This document shows, in pieces, positions 34,760 through 43,121 of a DNA stretch of 64,000 bases. A program made the position numbers and the translations under genes. The notes beneath the pieces are model-generated. The model had not been told where the DNA came from, ran no database searches, and saw only the letters and a program-made list of their open reading frames with translations. The DNA comes from Lentibacillus daqui. GTDB lineage: Bacteria > Bacillota > Bacilli > Bacillales > Amphibacillaceae. Location: positions 186,001-250,000 of the forward strand of contig NZ_CP114176.1 in assembly GCF_027186265.1 (NCBI RefSeq), given 5' to 3'. Every line of letters begins with the position of its first letter. The stretch's first letter is position 1.

Positions 34760-35162
34760 AGAGTTACGAAACTTGATCATTACTATCGTGTTATCAGTAA
34801 TTGGTATTGGTACATTTGTTATTAGTCTTATAGGCGATGAGGTGCCATTTGGTATTAGTGGATTAGGAATTGCATTGGCGGGCATCTCTATACAAACTTA
34901 TATAGAAAATAAGAGGGACACAACGACTGAAAAAGGTGAAAAGAGAAGTGAAATTGAGGTGCACGATGAACGCAATGTATTGATCAATGCCAAGTCTGGA
35001 GAAACAGAAAATTTTATTATGAGTGGCTTTACCCTTATCGCTGCGGTTCTTTCAGTTTATCTTAATGTATCCGTAGTAGGACAAACGCTAATATTTTCTT
35101 TACTCATAATAAGTATCATCATCCGTCCTCTTGTAAAAAGATATTATGAAAATAAATTGTAG
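34749..35162 (+). CDS. Membrane protein of the XRE pair (DUF2178-like)
   Basis: Starts at ATG 34749 with GAGGAGGATG upstream. 137 aa with two N-terminal helices (about 8-28 and 32-50), a charged middle (DTTTEKGEKRSEIEVHDERN) and two C-terminal helices. The layout helix pair / charged loop with DERN / helix pair is seen in small proteins encoded beside XRE regulators. Role unknown. Confidence 0.7.
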   Translation: MNNKELRNLIITIVLSVIGIGTFVISLIGDEVPFGISGLGIALAGISIQTYIENKRDTTTEKGEKRSEIEVHDERNVLINAKSGETENFIMSGFTLIAAVLSVYLNVSVVGQTLIFSLLIISIIIRPLVKRYYENKL

Positions 35163-35218
35163 GTTTCATTGCGAGTAATACATCGTTATTTATGTAAGAA
35201 ATTATAGGCTCTTAACCA

Positions 35219-35256
35219 AAATCTATTTTGATCAATCTTTTTTCAAAACGGGTTCT
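35219..35256. repeat. Dispersed hairpin repeat A, copy 3
   Basis: AATCTATTTTGATCAATC, T-run, CAAAACGGGTTC. A weaker echo TTTTGATCAAAC follows at about 35300. Confidence 0.78.
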
Positions 35257-35818
35257 TTTAATTTAACATAAAATGCAGGTTTGCAAGTTGATTTTGATCA
35301 AACTTTATTTTAAAGCTACAGATTTTGTATATTTAAAATAAAGTTGCGATGTTTTAAAAAAAGTCTAACCTCCTGTCCTTTGACTTTTATTGAAAGATAG
35401 ACTACAATTAATATTAAATTTTAAACGATAGGAGGATTATTAAAAAATGACACATGCAATGAGACTACGATTCCAAACTTTGAACCAGTAATTGAATATG
35501 GTCAAAGGCTCTGTTTGTGTAAACAGAGTAAACGGAATTAGTCTGTCCTTTTTTAATAATCTTCATTTCATATTTGAGAAATATTTGTCCACTTTTTTGA
35601 GCAATTTGTTCCCCGCATAACGAACTATTTATAGGGGGCTTAATCGTCTTGATTAAAGCGGATAAAAATATGTAGTGCATAGAAAGGAGACTTGTTCTGC
35701 CTTTCTTTATTTTTGTCTAATTTTAGCCTTTCATTGTTTGGATCAAGGGCAGGTTTATTTGCTGACGGCTTTTATTAAGCCCTAATGGAATAAGGATAGG
35801 TCTTTTTCCCTTTACTCT

Positions 35819-35850
35819 CGAATCACAGGCAGATGCTTGTGATTTTTTTA
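35819..35850 (+). terminator. Attenuator-like terminator ahead of the ABC-F region
   Basis: AATCACA and TTGTGATT arms around GGCAGATGC, then seven T. It lies 20 nt before the first small frame of the ABC-F transcript, as in drug-induced transcription attenuation leaders. Confidence 0.65.
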
Positions 35851-35868
35851 TATTGAAAGGAAGAAACC

Positions 35869-36039
35869 ATGACTAATAAAGAAAAAAGTACTGAATTTGT
35901 TAATAGGTATGTTCATCTATTTAGTCGTCCGCTTTGTAAAAGGCCAATGAAGGTCACTCATTTAAAAATCCTTGTTTGCTTGAATAATCATACGTTTGAT
36001 TTTGCGAAACAAGGATATGTAAACATGCTGGTTTTGTGA
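35869..36039 (+). CDS. 56-residue protein upstream of ABC-F
   Basis: AAAGGAAG precedes ATG 35869. The product starts MTNKEKSTEFVNRYVHLFSR and is not recognised. It may be a leader peptide or the remainder of a longer gene; a second short frame follows at once. Confidence 0.4.
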   Translation: MTNKEKSTEFVNRYVHLFSRPLCKRPMKVTHLKILVCLNNHTFDFAKQGYVNMLVL

Positions 36040-36043
36040 TCGA

Positions 36044-36130
36044 ATGATAAATCGAGATATTTCTGAGGTTACTGTTGATTTAGAACTATTGGTCGGAATA
36101 AATAAGCCGACGAAAGGGTGTAGAGATTAA
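36044..36130 (+). CDS. 28-codon frame coupled to the ABC-F gene
   Basis: ATG 36044 to TAA 36128-36130, overlapping the ABC-F start as TAATG. The product MINRDISEVTVDLELLVGIN.. is acidic in the middle. The exact overlap suggests translational coupling, so it may be a regulatory leader; it has no obvious ribosome site. Confidence 0.35.
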   Translation: MINRDISEVTVDLELLVGINKPTKGCRD

Positions 36131-37593
36131 TGGAAAATGTATGTGTTGAATTGGATAATATTGAACTTTCATTTTCAGATAGAGTGGTATTAAACATCCC
36201 CCGACTGGCTGTGCACCAGTTTGACCGGATTGGAATTGTTGGAAAAAACGGTGCTGGTAAGAGTACCTTGTTAAAACTTATAAATGGTCAAATTAAGCCG
36301 GAAAAAGGTCAAGTGAAACGATTTATAGATTTTGCCTATTTTGATCAACTAACAATCCCAAAGAAAACCGAGGTAGATTACGGTTTAAAAGGGAAACTGT
36401 CTATTCCGGAAACGGAAATTGAAAACTTTAGCGGTGGAGAACAGACGAGACTAAAGTTAGCCCAAATTTTCTCAAACTATCATGAAGGATTATTGATTGA
36501 CGAACCAACAACGCATCTTGACGCAGATGGTATCCAGTTTTTTATCGAGGAATTGAGCTACTATTATGGTACTTTAATCGTCGTGAGTCACGATAGATAT
36601 GTACTAGATAAACTTGTGACAAGGATTTGGGAAGTGGAAGATGGATTAGTAACGGAATATACAGGGAACTATTCGGATTATGTAGCACAAATTGAGCTTC
36701 AGAAAAGGCAGCAGCGGGAACAACATGAAAAGTACGTTAAAGAAAAATCACGTCTTATGAAAGCTGCAGAAGAAAAAATGAAGAAGGCTAAAAAAATTAC
36801 ACAGGCAAATGGACATATTTCTAAAAAGGAAGCAAAAGCAAAGGCGAATAAAATGTTTATGACGAAATCAAAGGATACAAGTCAGAAGGCAGTTCAGCGG
36901 GCAGCAAAGGCGATAGAGCAAAGAGTGGAACAACTTGAAGCGGTAGAAGCACCTAAAGAAGAGGAAGTCATTCGATTTCACCAATCTGGTGCCCTTCAGT
37001 TACACAATAAATTTCCGATAATGGCGGATCAGTTAAATCTAAAGGCTGGGGAGAAGACACTTCTCAATGAATCGAGCTTTCAATTTTCGTTAGGCAAGAC
37101 CATTGCTATTACAGGTAAAAACGGTTCAGGCAAAACAACTTTGCTTCGACATATCTTACAAAGGGGTGAGGGAATCACTATTTCACCAAAAGCAGTTATT
37201 GGCGTTTATGAACAAATGGAATATCAGTTTACCAAAGATGAAACGATAATGGAATTTATGAAGGAAAAAAGTGATTACGATGAGAGTAAAATTCGCTCTG
37301 CTCTGCATTCTATGAGTTTTAAAGGAAATGATTTAAAAAAGAATGTCCGTAATTTAAGCGGTGGAGAGACTATTCGTCTGGCTTTGTGTCAACTTTTTCT
37401 AGGAAGATACAATGTTCTCGTTTTAGATGAACCCACAAACTTTTTGGATGTTTTTTGCATTGAAGCATTGGAATGCTTTTTGAAAGGATATGAAGGAACT
37501 GTACTTCTTGTATCGCATGATCGAACCTTTGTTGATAGAGTAGCTGATTGTGTTTATGTCATAGAGGAACAAAAATTAATATTAAGAAGTTAA
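36130..37593 (+). CDS. ABC-F ribosome-protection ATPase (Msr-like)
   Basis: Soluble tandem ATPase that displaces antibiotics from the ribosome. Two cassettes: Walker A GKNGAGKST, signature FSGGEQTRLKLAQ, Walker B GLLIDEPTTHLD; then GKNGSGKTT, LSGGETIRLAL, VLVLDEPTNFLD. A charged coiled inter-domain linker (about 190-280, KEKSRLMKAAEEKMKKAKK) is the part that enters the ribosome. No transmembrane segments. 487 aa, the length of Msr(D)-type proteins, which it resembles along its length in my reading. Drug specificity (macrolide, lincosamide, streptogramin or pleuromutilin) is not readable. The leader region suggests inducible expression. Confidence 0.9.
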   Translation: MENVCVELDNIELSFSDRVVLNIPRLAVHQFDRIGIVGKNGAGKSTLLKLINGQIKPEKGQVKRFIDFAYFDQLTIPKKTEVDYGLKGKLSIPETEIENFSGGEQTRLKLAQIFSNYHEGLLIDEPTTHLDADGIQFFIEELSYYYGTLIVVSHDRYVLDKLVTRIWEVEDGLVTEYTGNYSDYVAQIELQKRQQREQHEKYVKEKSRLMKAAEEKMKKAKKITQANGHISKKEAKAKANKMFMTKSKDTSQKAVQRAAKAIEQRVEQLEAVEAPKEEEVIRFHQSGALQLHNKFPIMADQLNLKAGEKTLLNESSFQFSLGKTIAITGKNGSGKTTLLRHILQRGEGITISPKAVIGVYEQMEYQFTKDETIMEFMKEKSDYDESKIRSALHSMSFKGNDLKKNVRNLSGGETIRLALCQLFLGRYNVLVLDEPTNFLDVFCIEALECFLKGYEGTVLLVSHDRTFVDRVADCVYVIEEQKLILRS

Positions 37594-37896
37594 TGTAAAA
37601 AACTGTGAAGGGTTGTAAGGGTCCATTGAGATATTAGGGATGTAGTATTGCACTATACTTGTCTTCCCAATCTTATTTCTACTATATATAGCTGTTACTT
37701 TCCTCTTCCCCATGCTAAAAAGTTGGTATCCAGAGCGGAAGGAAGAGAGAGGTGATCATTTATAATAAAGTTCGATATAATAAGTTGACTAACAGAGTTG
37801 TGGTAATTCAACAATCGGTCTATTATATGTGGTAAAGAACAGAAGGGTACCCTGAAAATATATCGCTAAAGCGTGTAGGTAATTAGGAGGACTTTA
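37594..37896. other. Intergenic region with a membrane-protein C-terminus remnant
   Basis: Around 37655-37764 a frame reads LFLLYIAVTFLFPMLKSW followed by a charged tail and stop, without a start: a decayed gene end. Nothing else supported. Confidence 0.4.
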
Positions 37897-38286
37897 ATGG
37901 AATCCATTACGAAAAAACGTATGAAGGCGTTTCTGATTGACTTGGCAATTTCAAGTGCTTTGACTGCTGGTGTTGAGTATTTCTTGCGGAAAAAAGTGAA
38001 AAGTGAAATGGTCCATGCTGTAGTGACGCCAACCATCGTAATGTGGACACTTGAGTATGCACAGTTGCGCAAAAGTGGGAAAACAATTGGTTACAAAAAA
38101 ATGCGGCTGGAGCTTGAGAGTCAAGAGGATTCTGAGTTAACATCCAGTCAGATCATTAAGCGTATGGGCTACCGGGATACAGTGGGCACTATTGATTACT
38201 TGAAAAGCCCCAAAACGTTTGAAGAAAAAGCTGGATCGATATTTCCCCACGATCGCTTTTCAGGTACTGTAGTCAAAGAACTTTAA
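37897..38286 (+). CDS. RDD family membrane protein
   Basis: 129 aa with AGGAGG ahead of the ATG. The RDD layout is visible: KRMKAFLIDLAISSALT (Arg/Asp helix 1), a second helix around VVTPTIVMWTLEYA, then KSGKTIGYKKMRLEL. Members may be ion exchangers in halotolerant bacteria; substrate unknown. Confidence 0.75.
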   Translation: MESITKKRMKAFLIDLAISSALTAGVEYFLRKKVKSEMVHAVVTPTIVMWTLEYAQLRKSGKTIGYKKMRLELESQEDSELTSSQIIKRMGYRDTVGTIDYLKSPKTFEEKAGSIFPHDRFSGTVVKEL

Positions 38287-38394
38287 ATGTTGAAAGTGTC
38301 ATCTATGAAGGTCAATAAGAAGGCATAGAAACCTCATTCTTAAGTAAACATGCTGCGGGCTTAAACGACTTTATCATGGAAAGAGGCGGATAAA

Positions 38395-38610
38395 ATGGAT
38401 TTGTGGTTTATGATTAAGGAACATTATATGCTTCTTTCTGTTTTTTTAATTATTATAGTTATATGTTTGTTTTTTCTTCTGTTCACTTGGAAAAAGTATT
38501 CTAGTATATCCAAAAGTCTAATAATAGTAGTAACTATAATTTATTTGATTATTATCCTTTTATCAATATTTGCTATAGTATTTGTGGTTTCCTTTGGTTA
38601 TAATGCTTAG
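38395..38610 (+). CDS. Small two-helix membrane protein
   Basis: 71 aa with AGAGGCGG before ATG 38395. Hydrophobic stretches at about 12-30 and 42-65 around a WKKYSSISK loop. No family recognised. Confidence 0.5.
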   Translation: MDLWFMIKEHYMLLSVFLIIIVICLFFLLFTWKKYSSISKSLIIVVTIIYLIIILLSIFAIVFVVSFGYNA

Positions 38611-38862
38611 GAAATATTATAGTTTTATTAACAAGAAAATATTTTAAATCAGGTAGCATGGAATTCTCTTACCTTTTAAAACTACAGCAACCACCGAAAA
38701 CGCTCTAAAAAAGAGTTGGTGGAATCATCTATTTTCCAAGTACTTCATACGGGATAGACTAACATGGAATTTGCCAATAATGAACTTTGAAGTGGGTTGT
38801 TTTTTTTATCAAGATGGACTAGAATAGATAACATTAATCATTGAGAAAGGAGGCAAAGAGTA

Positions 38863-39045
38863 ATGGAAACTGTTTTCAGAAGTATAGCAGAAGAAGTAAA
38901 GACATTTTTACAATTAGGAGATTTACGTGCAACGGGATCCGTCTGTCCTTTTTTAGTAAACTCCATATGGAAAACAGTTTCCGGAAACTTTTTGTCTCAT
39001 TATTTCAGGTTTAAAGAAGACAATATAATTGTTAGTGCATTCTAA
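38863..39045 (+). CDS. Hypothetical protein, 60 aa, containing an inverted repeat
   Basis: AAAGGAGG precedes the ATG. The coding stretch holds a 13-bp perfect inverted repeat (GGAAACTGTTTTC at 38864 and its complement at 38970), which would fold the mRNA over the start codon. The protein is unrecognised. The stretch GTCTGTCCTTTTTTA also occurs at 35539. Confidence 0.4.
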   Translation: METVFRSIAEEVKTFLQLGDLRATGSVCPFLVNSIWKTVSGNFLSHYFRFKEDNIIVSAF

Positions 39046-39065
39046 TTAAAACTAAACAATTAATT

Positions 39066-39095
39066 GATGCCGGTTTTTTGCCGGCATCTTTTTTG
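39066..39095 (+). terminator. Terminator before the MFS pump
   Basis: GATGCCGG and CCGGCATC arms with a 7-nt loop and TTTTTT. Confidence 0.92.
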
Positions 39096-39197
39096 TTCTA
39101 AAGGGCAAAATATTGGATTTGTATGTATACAAGGCCTCTTATTGTATTAGATATTGTATTAGATTCAGTAGTTAGAAAGATAGAAAGGGTGAGACTA

Positions 39198-39257
39198 GTG
39201 CTTAAAAAACTTAGGCAATATAGAAACGTTTCAGTGTTCCAGACGCTTCTGAATTGA
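39198..39257 (+). CDS. Putative 19-residue leader peptide of the MFS pump
   Basis: AAAGGGTGA then GTG 39198; the product LKKLRQYRNVSVFQTLLN ends at TGA 39257. Its last codons overlap the 5' arm of the hairpin that hides the pump's ribosome site. Confidence 0.5.
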   Translation: MLKKLRQYRNVSVFQTLLN

Positions 39258-39276
39258 ATTAAAAAATTTAGAAGCG
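39244..39276 (+). promoter_or_regulatory. Ribosome-site-sequestering hairpin
   Basis: CGCTTCT (39244-39250) pairs with AGAAGCG (39270-39276), whose 3' side runs into the GCGAGG ribosome site 9 nt before the pump's ATG. A ribosome paused on the leader peptide would open it: a translational-attenuation layout. Confidence 0.55.
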
Positions 39277-39288
39277 AGGAATTTCTAT

Positions 39289-40440
39289 ATGGCAAATCAA
39301 AGAATATTTAACAAATCATTTATTTTCATATTCATTAGTAACTTTTTAGTTTTTATTGGGTTTGAAATGTTGCTTCCTATTTTACCGGCTTACATGACTA
39401 GCCTTGATGCGTCTCCCATGCAAATAGGTTTAGTGACAACATTATTCACGATAGGCGCTGTATTAATTAGACCTTTCGTAGGGCACTTTCTAATTGATAA
39501 CAAACGGAAAGCATTAGCCATCGGTGCAAGTGCAATGTTAATGATAATTACGCTTGTTTATCCTTTTCTTAACATTATATGGATGTTGCTATTGTTACGA
39601 TTTTTTCATGGTACCGCATGGGGCGTATCAACAACAGCTAATAGTACAATAGCAGTCGACTCGATTCCTAAATCACGCTTAGGAGAAGGATTAGGGTATT
39701 TCTCTGTTTCAACAACAGTCGGGGCGATCATAGCACAGAGTTTAGGTATCTTTATATATGACTTTTATTCTTTTGACATTGTAATTTGGTCATCAGTTAT
39801 ACTCAGCCTATTAGCGTTCATTGCACTTTTATTCGTTAAATCGCCTGAACCAATAAAGAGAGAGAAAGAACCATTTCGTTTTTTTGATATGATTTTTGAA
39901 AAAAGTGCATGGTTCCCAGCATTACTGACGGTTATTACAACACTCGGTTTTGGAGCGATTATTACGTTCTTAGTTGTTTTTGGAGAACAACGGAACTTGG
40001 ATAATATTTTTCTGTTTTTCCTTGTCAATGCGACAGTTTCAACTTTTTTACGTCCGTATACAGGGAAATGGTATGATAGAAAAGGACCTTGGTCTATCAT
40101 CATTGTGTCTGCCATTTTAGGATTTTTATCTTTAGTTGTGTTGTCTTTTGCAACTAACGACTTTCATCTTATTATCGCGGCGATTTTATTTGGAGCAGGT
40201 TATGGAACGGTTATGCCATGTCTACAAACAATGGCAGTTCAAAATGTAAGTGAAGAAAAAAGTGGTGCAGCTAATGCAACCTTTTTTTCCAGCTTCGACG
40301 TCGGTGTTGGAGTTAGCGCATTCCTATTAGGTATTTTAGCTGAATGGATTAGTTTGGAGATGATTTTTCGGATTGTAAGTTTTAGTTTTATTGTTGTCGC
40401 TGTTTTAGTTTATAGGGATTATTTAAATAAAAAGAAATAA
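39289..40440 (+). CDS. MFS multidrug/efflux-type transporter
   Basis: 383 aa with 12 predicted hydrophobic segments. N-terminal FLVFIGFEMLLPILPAYM and loop 2-3 GHFLIDNKRK (a variant of the usual G-x-x-x-D-R) suit DHA1-type drug:proton antiporters; RFFHGTAWG is the motif in helix 4. It is preceded by a leader/hairpin and followed by its own terminator, so it is monocistronic. Substrate unknown. Confidence 0.85.
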   Translation: MANQRIFNKSFIFIFISNFLVFIGFEMLLPILPAYMTSLDASPMQIGLVTTLFTIGAVLIRPFVGHFLIDNKRKALAIGASAMLMIITLVYPFLNIIWMLLLLRFFHGTAWGVSTTANSTIAVDSIPKSRLGEGLGYFSVSTTVGAIIAQSLGIFIYDFYSFDIVIWSSVILSLLAFIALLFVKSPEPIKREKEPFRFFDMIFEKSAWFPALLTVITTLGFGAIITFLVVFGEQRNLDNIFLFFLVNATVSTFLRPYTGKWYDRKGPWSIIIVSAILGFLSLVVLSFATNDFHLIIAAILFGAGYGTVMPCLQTMAVQNVSEEKSGAANATFFSSFDVGVGVSAFLLGILAEWISLEMIFRIVSFSFIVVAVLVYRDYLNKKK

Positions 40441-40452
40441 ATAGATTTAATA

Positions 40453-40490
40453 ATGAATCCACTTCGCTTACTATGAAGTGGATTTTTTTA
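40453..40490 (+). terminator. Terminator of the MFS pump
   Basis: AATCCACTTC pairs with GAAGTGGATT, followed by TTTT. Confidence 0.88.
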
Positions 40491-40637
40491 GAAAAACTTA
40501 AATCAAACAAAATAGCAAAGAACATTCACAGTGGAATAATGGATAAAGTAGGTCGAGTTACGGGAACAACAGTCGACATTTGGCAAAACAGACAAGTTTT
40601 TGATAGATTTAAAGCATAGAAGGGAGACGGGAATACA

Positions 40638-42326
40638 ATGGAAAGATGGAGCTATAAAGGGTTTATGAGTGAAGTGCAGCGGCGACTGGCTGATTATTCA
40701 GCAGAAGAAATCCGGAATCTGATAATGGAATGGGCGGCTGAAGAACTTCCGGATAAGCGGATGGATTTTTTGAACAAATTGAAACTGGAAAATCAGGAGG
40801 GAATGTCACAAACAGATGCTGATACCTTGAGGGGTGAAATTGAAACTTTTGCTAAGGATGTGGAAGATGGTGCTTATGTCGATGGGTATGGATGGGATGA
40901 TGATCTAAAGGAAGAAAGGGACTTCGGTGATGAGAGCTGGTCCGGGGAAATGGACAACTTTTTCCTTAAAGCCCGAAACTTGCTTCGTGAAGGTCATCAT
41001 GAGGCTGCAGAAGAAGTATATAGAAAACTGTTCGACATACTGGAAATGGGAGAGGAACCGGGATTTCTTCCGGGAGTTTTGGACATCAATCATATGCTGG
41101 AAGTTGATCTGCACGAGCAAATTGCTCTTTTCCTCAGGTCGGTTTACTTGAATGCCAAACCTGAAGATCGGGTGAATCTACTATTTGAAACAATGAATGA
41201 ATTTGCTTATTGGACCTCACCAAGGGTTAACCTTACCGATGTATGCGATTCATTGGATGCGCCATTACCAGACTTTCACGCCTTTTTGACAGATTGGATT
41301 GAATTCTTAAAGGAAAAACCACCTTTCCATGTTAATCAGTTACTTCGGGAAGCTGTTTTTCTTAAGGGTGGTATTCAAGCCATAGCAGCTTTTGCAAGCA
41401 GCTATGCAGACAAATTTCCGGAAGCATATATGGACTGGATTTGGGCTTTGGAAAAAGAAGGTAAAGAGGAGTCCATGCTTAAGGTTGTTACAGAAGGATT
41501 GGAAAAAATTCCGGACAACTTTACAGTAAGGGCGAATATTGCCGAAAAGATGACAGAAATTGGTCGTGAACACAATGACAGCAGAATGGAATTAAAGGGT
41601 CTTGGGGAAAGTTTTCATTCCAATCCTTCCATCAAATATTTGCTGGATTTGTATATTTTGGCTGAAAAAGAAGACTGTTTGGATGAGATAAGAGATGAAG
41701 TGGAAAATAGAATGAATGAATTAAGGGATGAGGGAAGTGTACGTGGTGAAATATTTAGATTTACAGATAGCCGGCATACAACAATCGATGAAGGAGATTA
41801 CATTCAAGCGCTTATCTTAGGCGGCAGATATGAGAAAGTATTTGAGATGTGTCAAGGAAAGGGCTCTTTGGGGTGGAGTTCCGCTGCGCATCCTAAACCG
41901 ATTATGCTCACCTTTTTGATGGATGTATTGTCTAGGGGTAACAATAATTCAAAAGTTCTTAAGGATCAGTGGAGGTATGCTATTTCCAGGGGTATTTTTG
42001 GTAATCAAGAGATAAATATGGATAAATACAATCAAGTCCTAAATCAGGTGAAAAGCGCTGTTTATTTAACAGAAGAACAAGAAGAATTTTATTTGACATG
42101 GTGCAGAAATGAAACGGGAAGGAGGATAGACGCGATCGTGGGTAATAAACACAGGGGAAGTTATAATAAGGCGGCGAAACTGTTGGTTGCAATGGCTGAG
42201 ACGCTGGCAAGCAGTAGAAATAAACAAGATGGACTTCGCTTTGTCGAGAAATATCGCAGTAAATATTGGAGACATTCGGCATTTAAAAGAGAAGTAGCCG
42301 AGGCACTAGAAACGTCTGAGTTATGA
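40638..42326 (+). CDS. Large helical-repeat protein, unknown
   Basis: 562 aa, GGGAGACGGG ahead of the ATG. No signal peptide, no membrane segment. Predicted all-helical with TPR-like stretches (LLREGHHEAAEEVYRKLFDI; LKVVTEGLEKIPDNFTVRANIAEK) and a basic C-terminus (KYRSKYWRHSAFKREVAEAL), which resembles the tail of SWIM-zinc-finger-associated proteins. Higher in G+C than surrounding debris, so it looks maintained. No catalytic motif seen. Confidence 0.65.
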   Translation: MERWSYKGFMSEVQRRLADYSAEEIRNLIMEWAAEELPDKRMDFLNKLKLENQEGMSQTDADTLRGEIETFAKDVEDGAYVDGYGWDDDLKEERDFGDESWSGEMDNFFLKARNLLREGHHEAAEEVYRKLFDILEMGEEPGFLPGVLDINHMLEVDLHEQIALFLRSVYLNAKPEDRVNLLFETMNEFAYWTSPRVNLTDVCDSLDAPLPDFHAFLTDWIEFLKEKPPFHVNQLLREAVFLKGGIQAIAAFASSYADKFPEAYMDWIWALEKEGKEESMLKVVTEGLEKIPDNFTVRANIAEKMTEIGREHNDSRMELKGLGESFHSNPSIKYLLDLYILAEKEDCLDEIRDEVENRMNELRDEGSVRGEIFRFTDSRHTTIDEGDYIQALILGGRYEKVFEMCQGKGSLGWSSAAHPKPIMLTFLMDVLSRGNNNSKVLKDQWRYAISRGIFGNQEINMDKYNQVLNQVKSAVYLTEEQEEFYLTWCRNETGRRIDAIVGNKHRGSYNKAAKLLVAMAETLASSRNKQDGLRFVEKYRSKYWRHSAFKREVAEALETSEL

Positions 42327-42336
42327 GAGGTCGGTA

Positions 42337-42606
42337 ATGAAAAATATCTGTCACGTGATAATTTGCAAATGGCTTGTTCGGTTCCTACAGCTGCGAAGAG
42401 CAAAAAAATACAGCGATATTGATATGATAGTAGAATTTAGTGATGCGGACTTGTCTTTTGATAATTACATGGACTTAAAATTCAACCCTGAGGATCATTT
42501 TCAGAAGCCGATAGATTTAGTCATATTAGATGATATTAAACCCGCTTTAAGACCCAGTATTTTGGGGGGAGTGCTATATATGCAGAGGGAGCCTAAAGTT
42601 TTTTAG
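42337..42606 (+). pseudogene. MNT-type nucleotidyltransferase antitoxin, truncated
   Basis: Keeps the catalytic SDIDMIVEF, the MDLKFNPEDHF and KPIDLVILDDIKPALRPSI parts of MNT antitoxins. The first ~40 residues, including the GSxARG loop, are replaced by unrelated sequence. The frame runs into the HEPN partner's start without a stop. In intact systems MNT adenylylates the HEPN RNase toxin. Confidence 0.72.
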
Positions 42607-42743
42607 AAGATATTTTATCCGCTGCAGTTAAAGTGGAGAAATTCACTAGAGGAGTATCCTATATCGAATCCACTATCCCGGCCGAACTCCTTCATTCAAA
42701 TTTACATGAACATATGCGTTGTAGAATGCATATAATTTTTTAA
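42580..42743 (+). pseudogene. HEPN toxin remnant, frameshifted
   Basis: ATG 42580 after GGGGGGAGTG; the product starts MQREPKVF, then a one-base loss in a T-run (six T) causes TAG. The next frame continues FLEDILSAAVKVEKFTRGVS, the usual HEPN N-terminal helix. The RX4-6H active site is not recognisable, so the toxin is dead. Confidence 0.65.
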
Positions 42744-42745
42744 AC

Positions 42746-42775
42746 TTGAAATACCCAACATGGGTATGGTAAATT
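42746..42775 (+). promoter_or_regulatory. copZ promoter with CsoR-type operator
   Basis: TTGAAA (42746-42751) and TAAATT (42770-42775) with an 18-bp spacer filled by the palindrome ATACCCA-ACA-TGGGTAT (42751-42767). The GC-box pattern matches CsoR operators. Confidence 0.82.
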
Positions 42776-42806
42776 AGAAAGGAATTAAAATAAGGAGGTA
42801 ATTTGA

Positions 42807-43013
42807 ATGACCAATAAAACACTTAACGTACAAGGTATGTCTTGTGGACATTGCGTGAACGCTATCGAAGGAAATATTGGAGAACTAAACGGGGTTGAAG
42901 CGGTACAGGTTCACTTGCAAGATGGAAAAGTCGACGTAACCTTTGATCCAGAAAAACTGGACTTGAAGGATATTACAGAAGCTATTGAAGAACAAGGGTA
43001 TGATGTCGCCTAG
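42807..43013 (+). CDS. copZ: Copper chaperone CopZ (first copy)
   Basis: 68-residue HMA protein carrying Cu(I) through MSCGHCVNAIEG (CxxC) with the usual beta-alpha-beta-beta-alpha-beta length. AAGGAGG before ATG. It has its own CsoR-type operator, separate from csoR-copA. Similar but not identical to the second copZ at 47357 (MSCDHCKASVEG). Confidence 0.95.
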   Translation: MTNKTLNVQGMSCGHCVNAIEGNIGELNGVEAVQVHLQDGKVDVTFDPEKLDLKDITEAIEEQGYDVA

Positions 43014-43121
43014 TGATCGTGCTTATGTAGTGCGATCTCTATATAACAACATTTTATATCCTTTTAGTCAGAGAGCTATGACAAGCAAAAGTGAGTTTCT
43101 CCAGGTATTTTATATTTTGGG

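Larger units (their letters stand above)
35163..35868. other. Intergenic region with leader-like structures
   Basis: Contains repeat A copy 3 (35219-35256) and a 14-codon frame with an excellent GGAGG site (35447-35491, MTHAMRLRFQTLNQ), which may be a truncated gene or a leader peptide. A CTCTGTTT/AAACAGAG hairpin (35511-35530) and the attenuator before the ABC-F region complete it. Confidence 0.5.
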
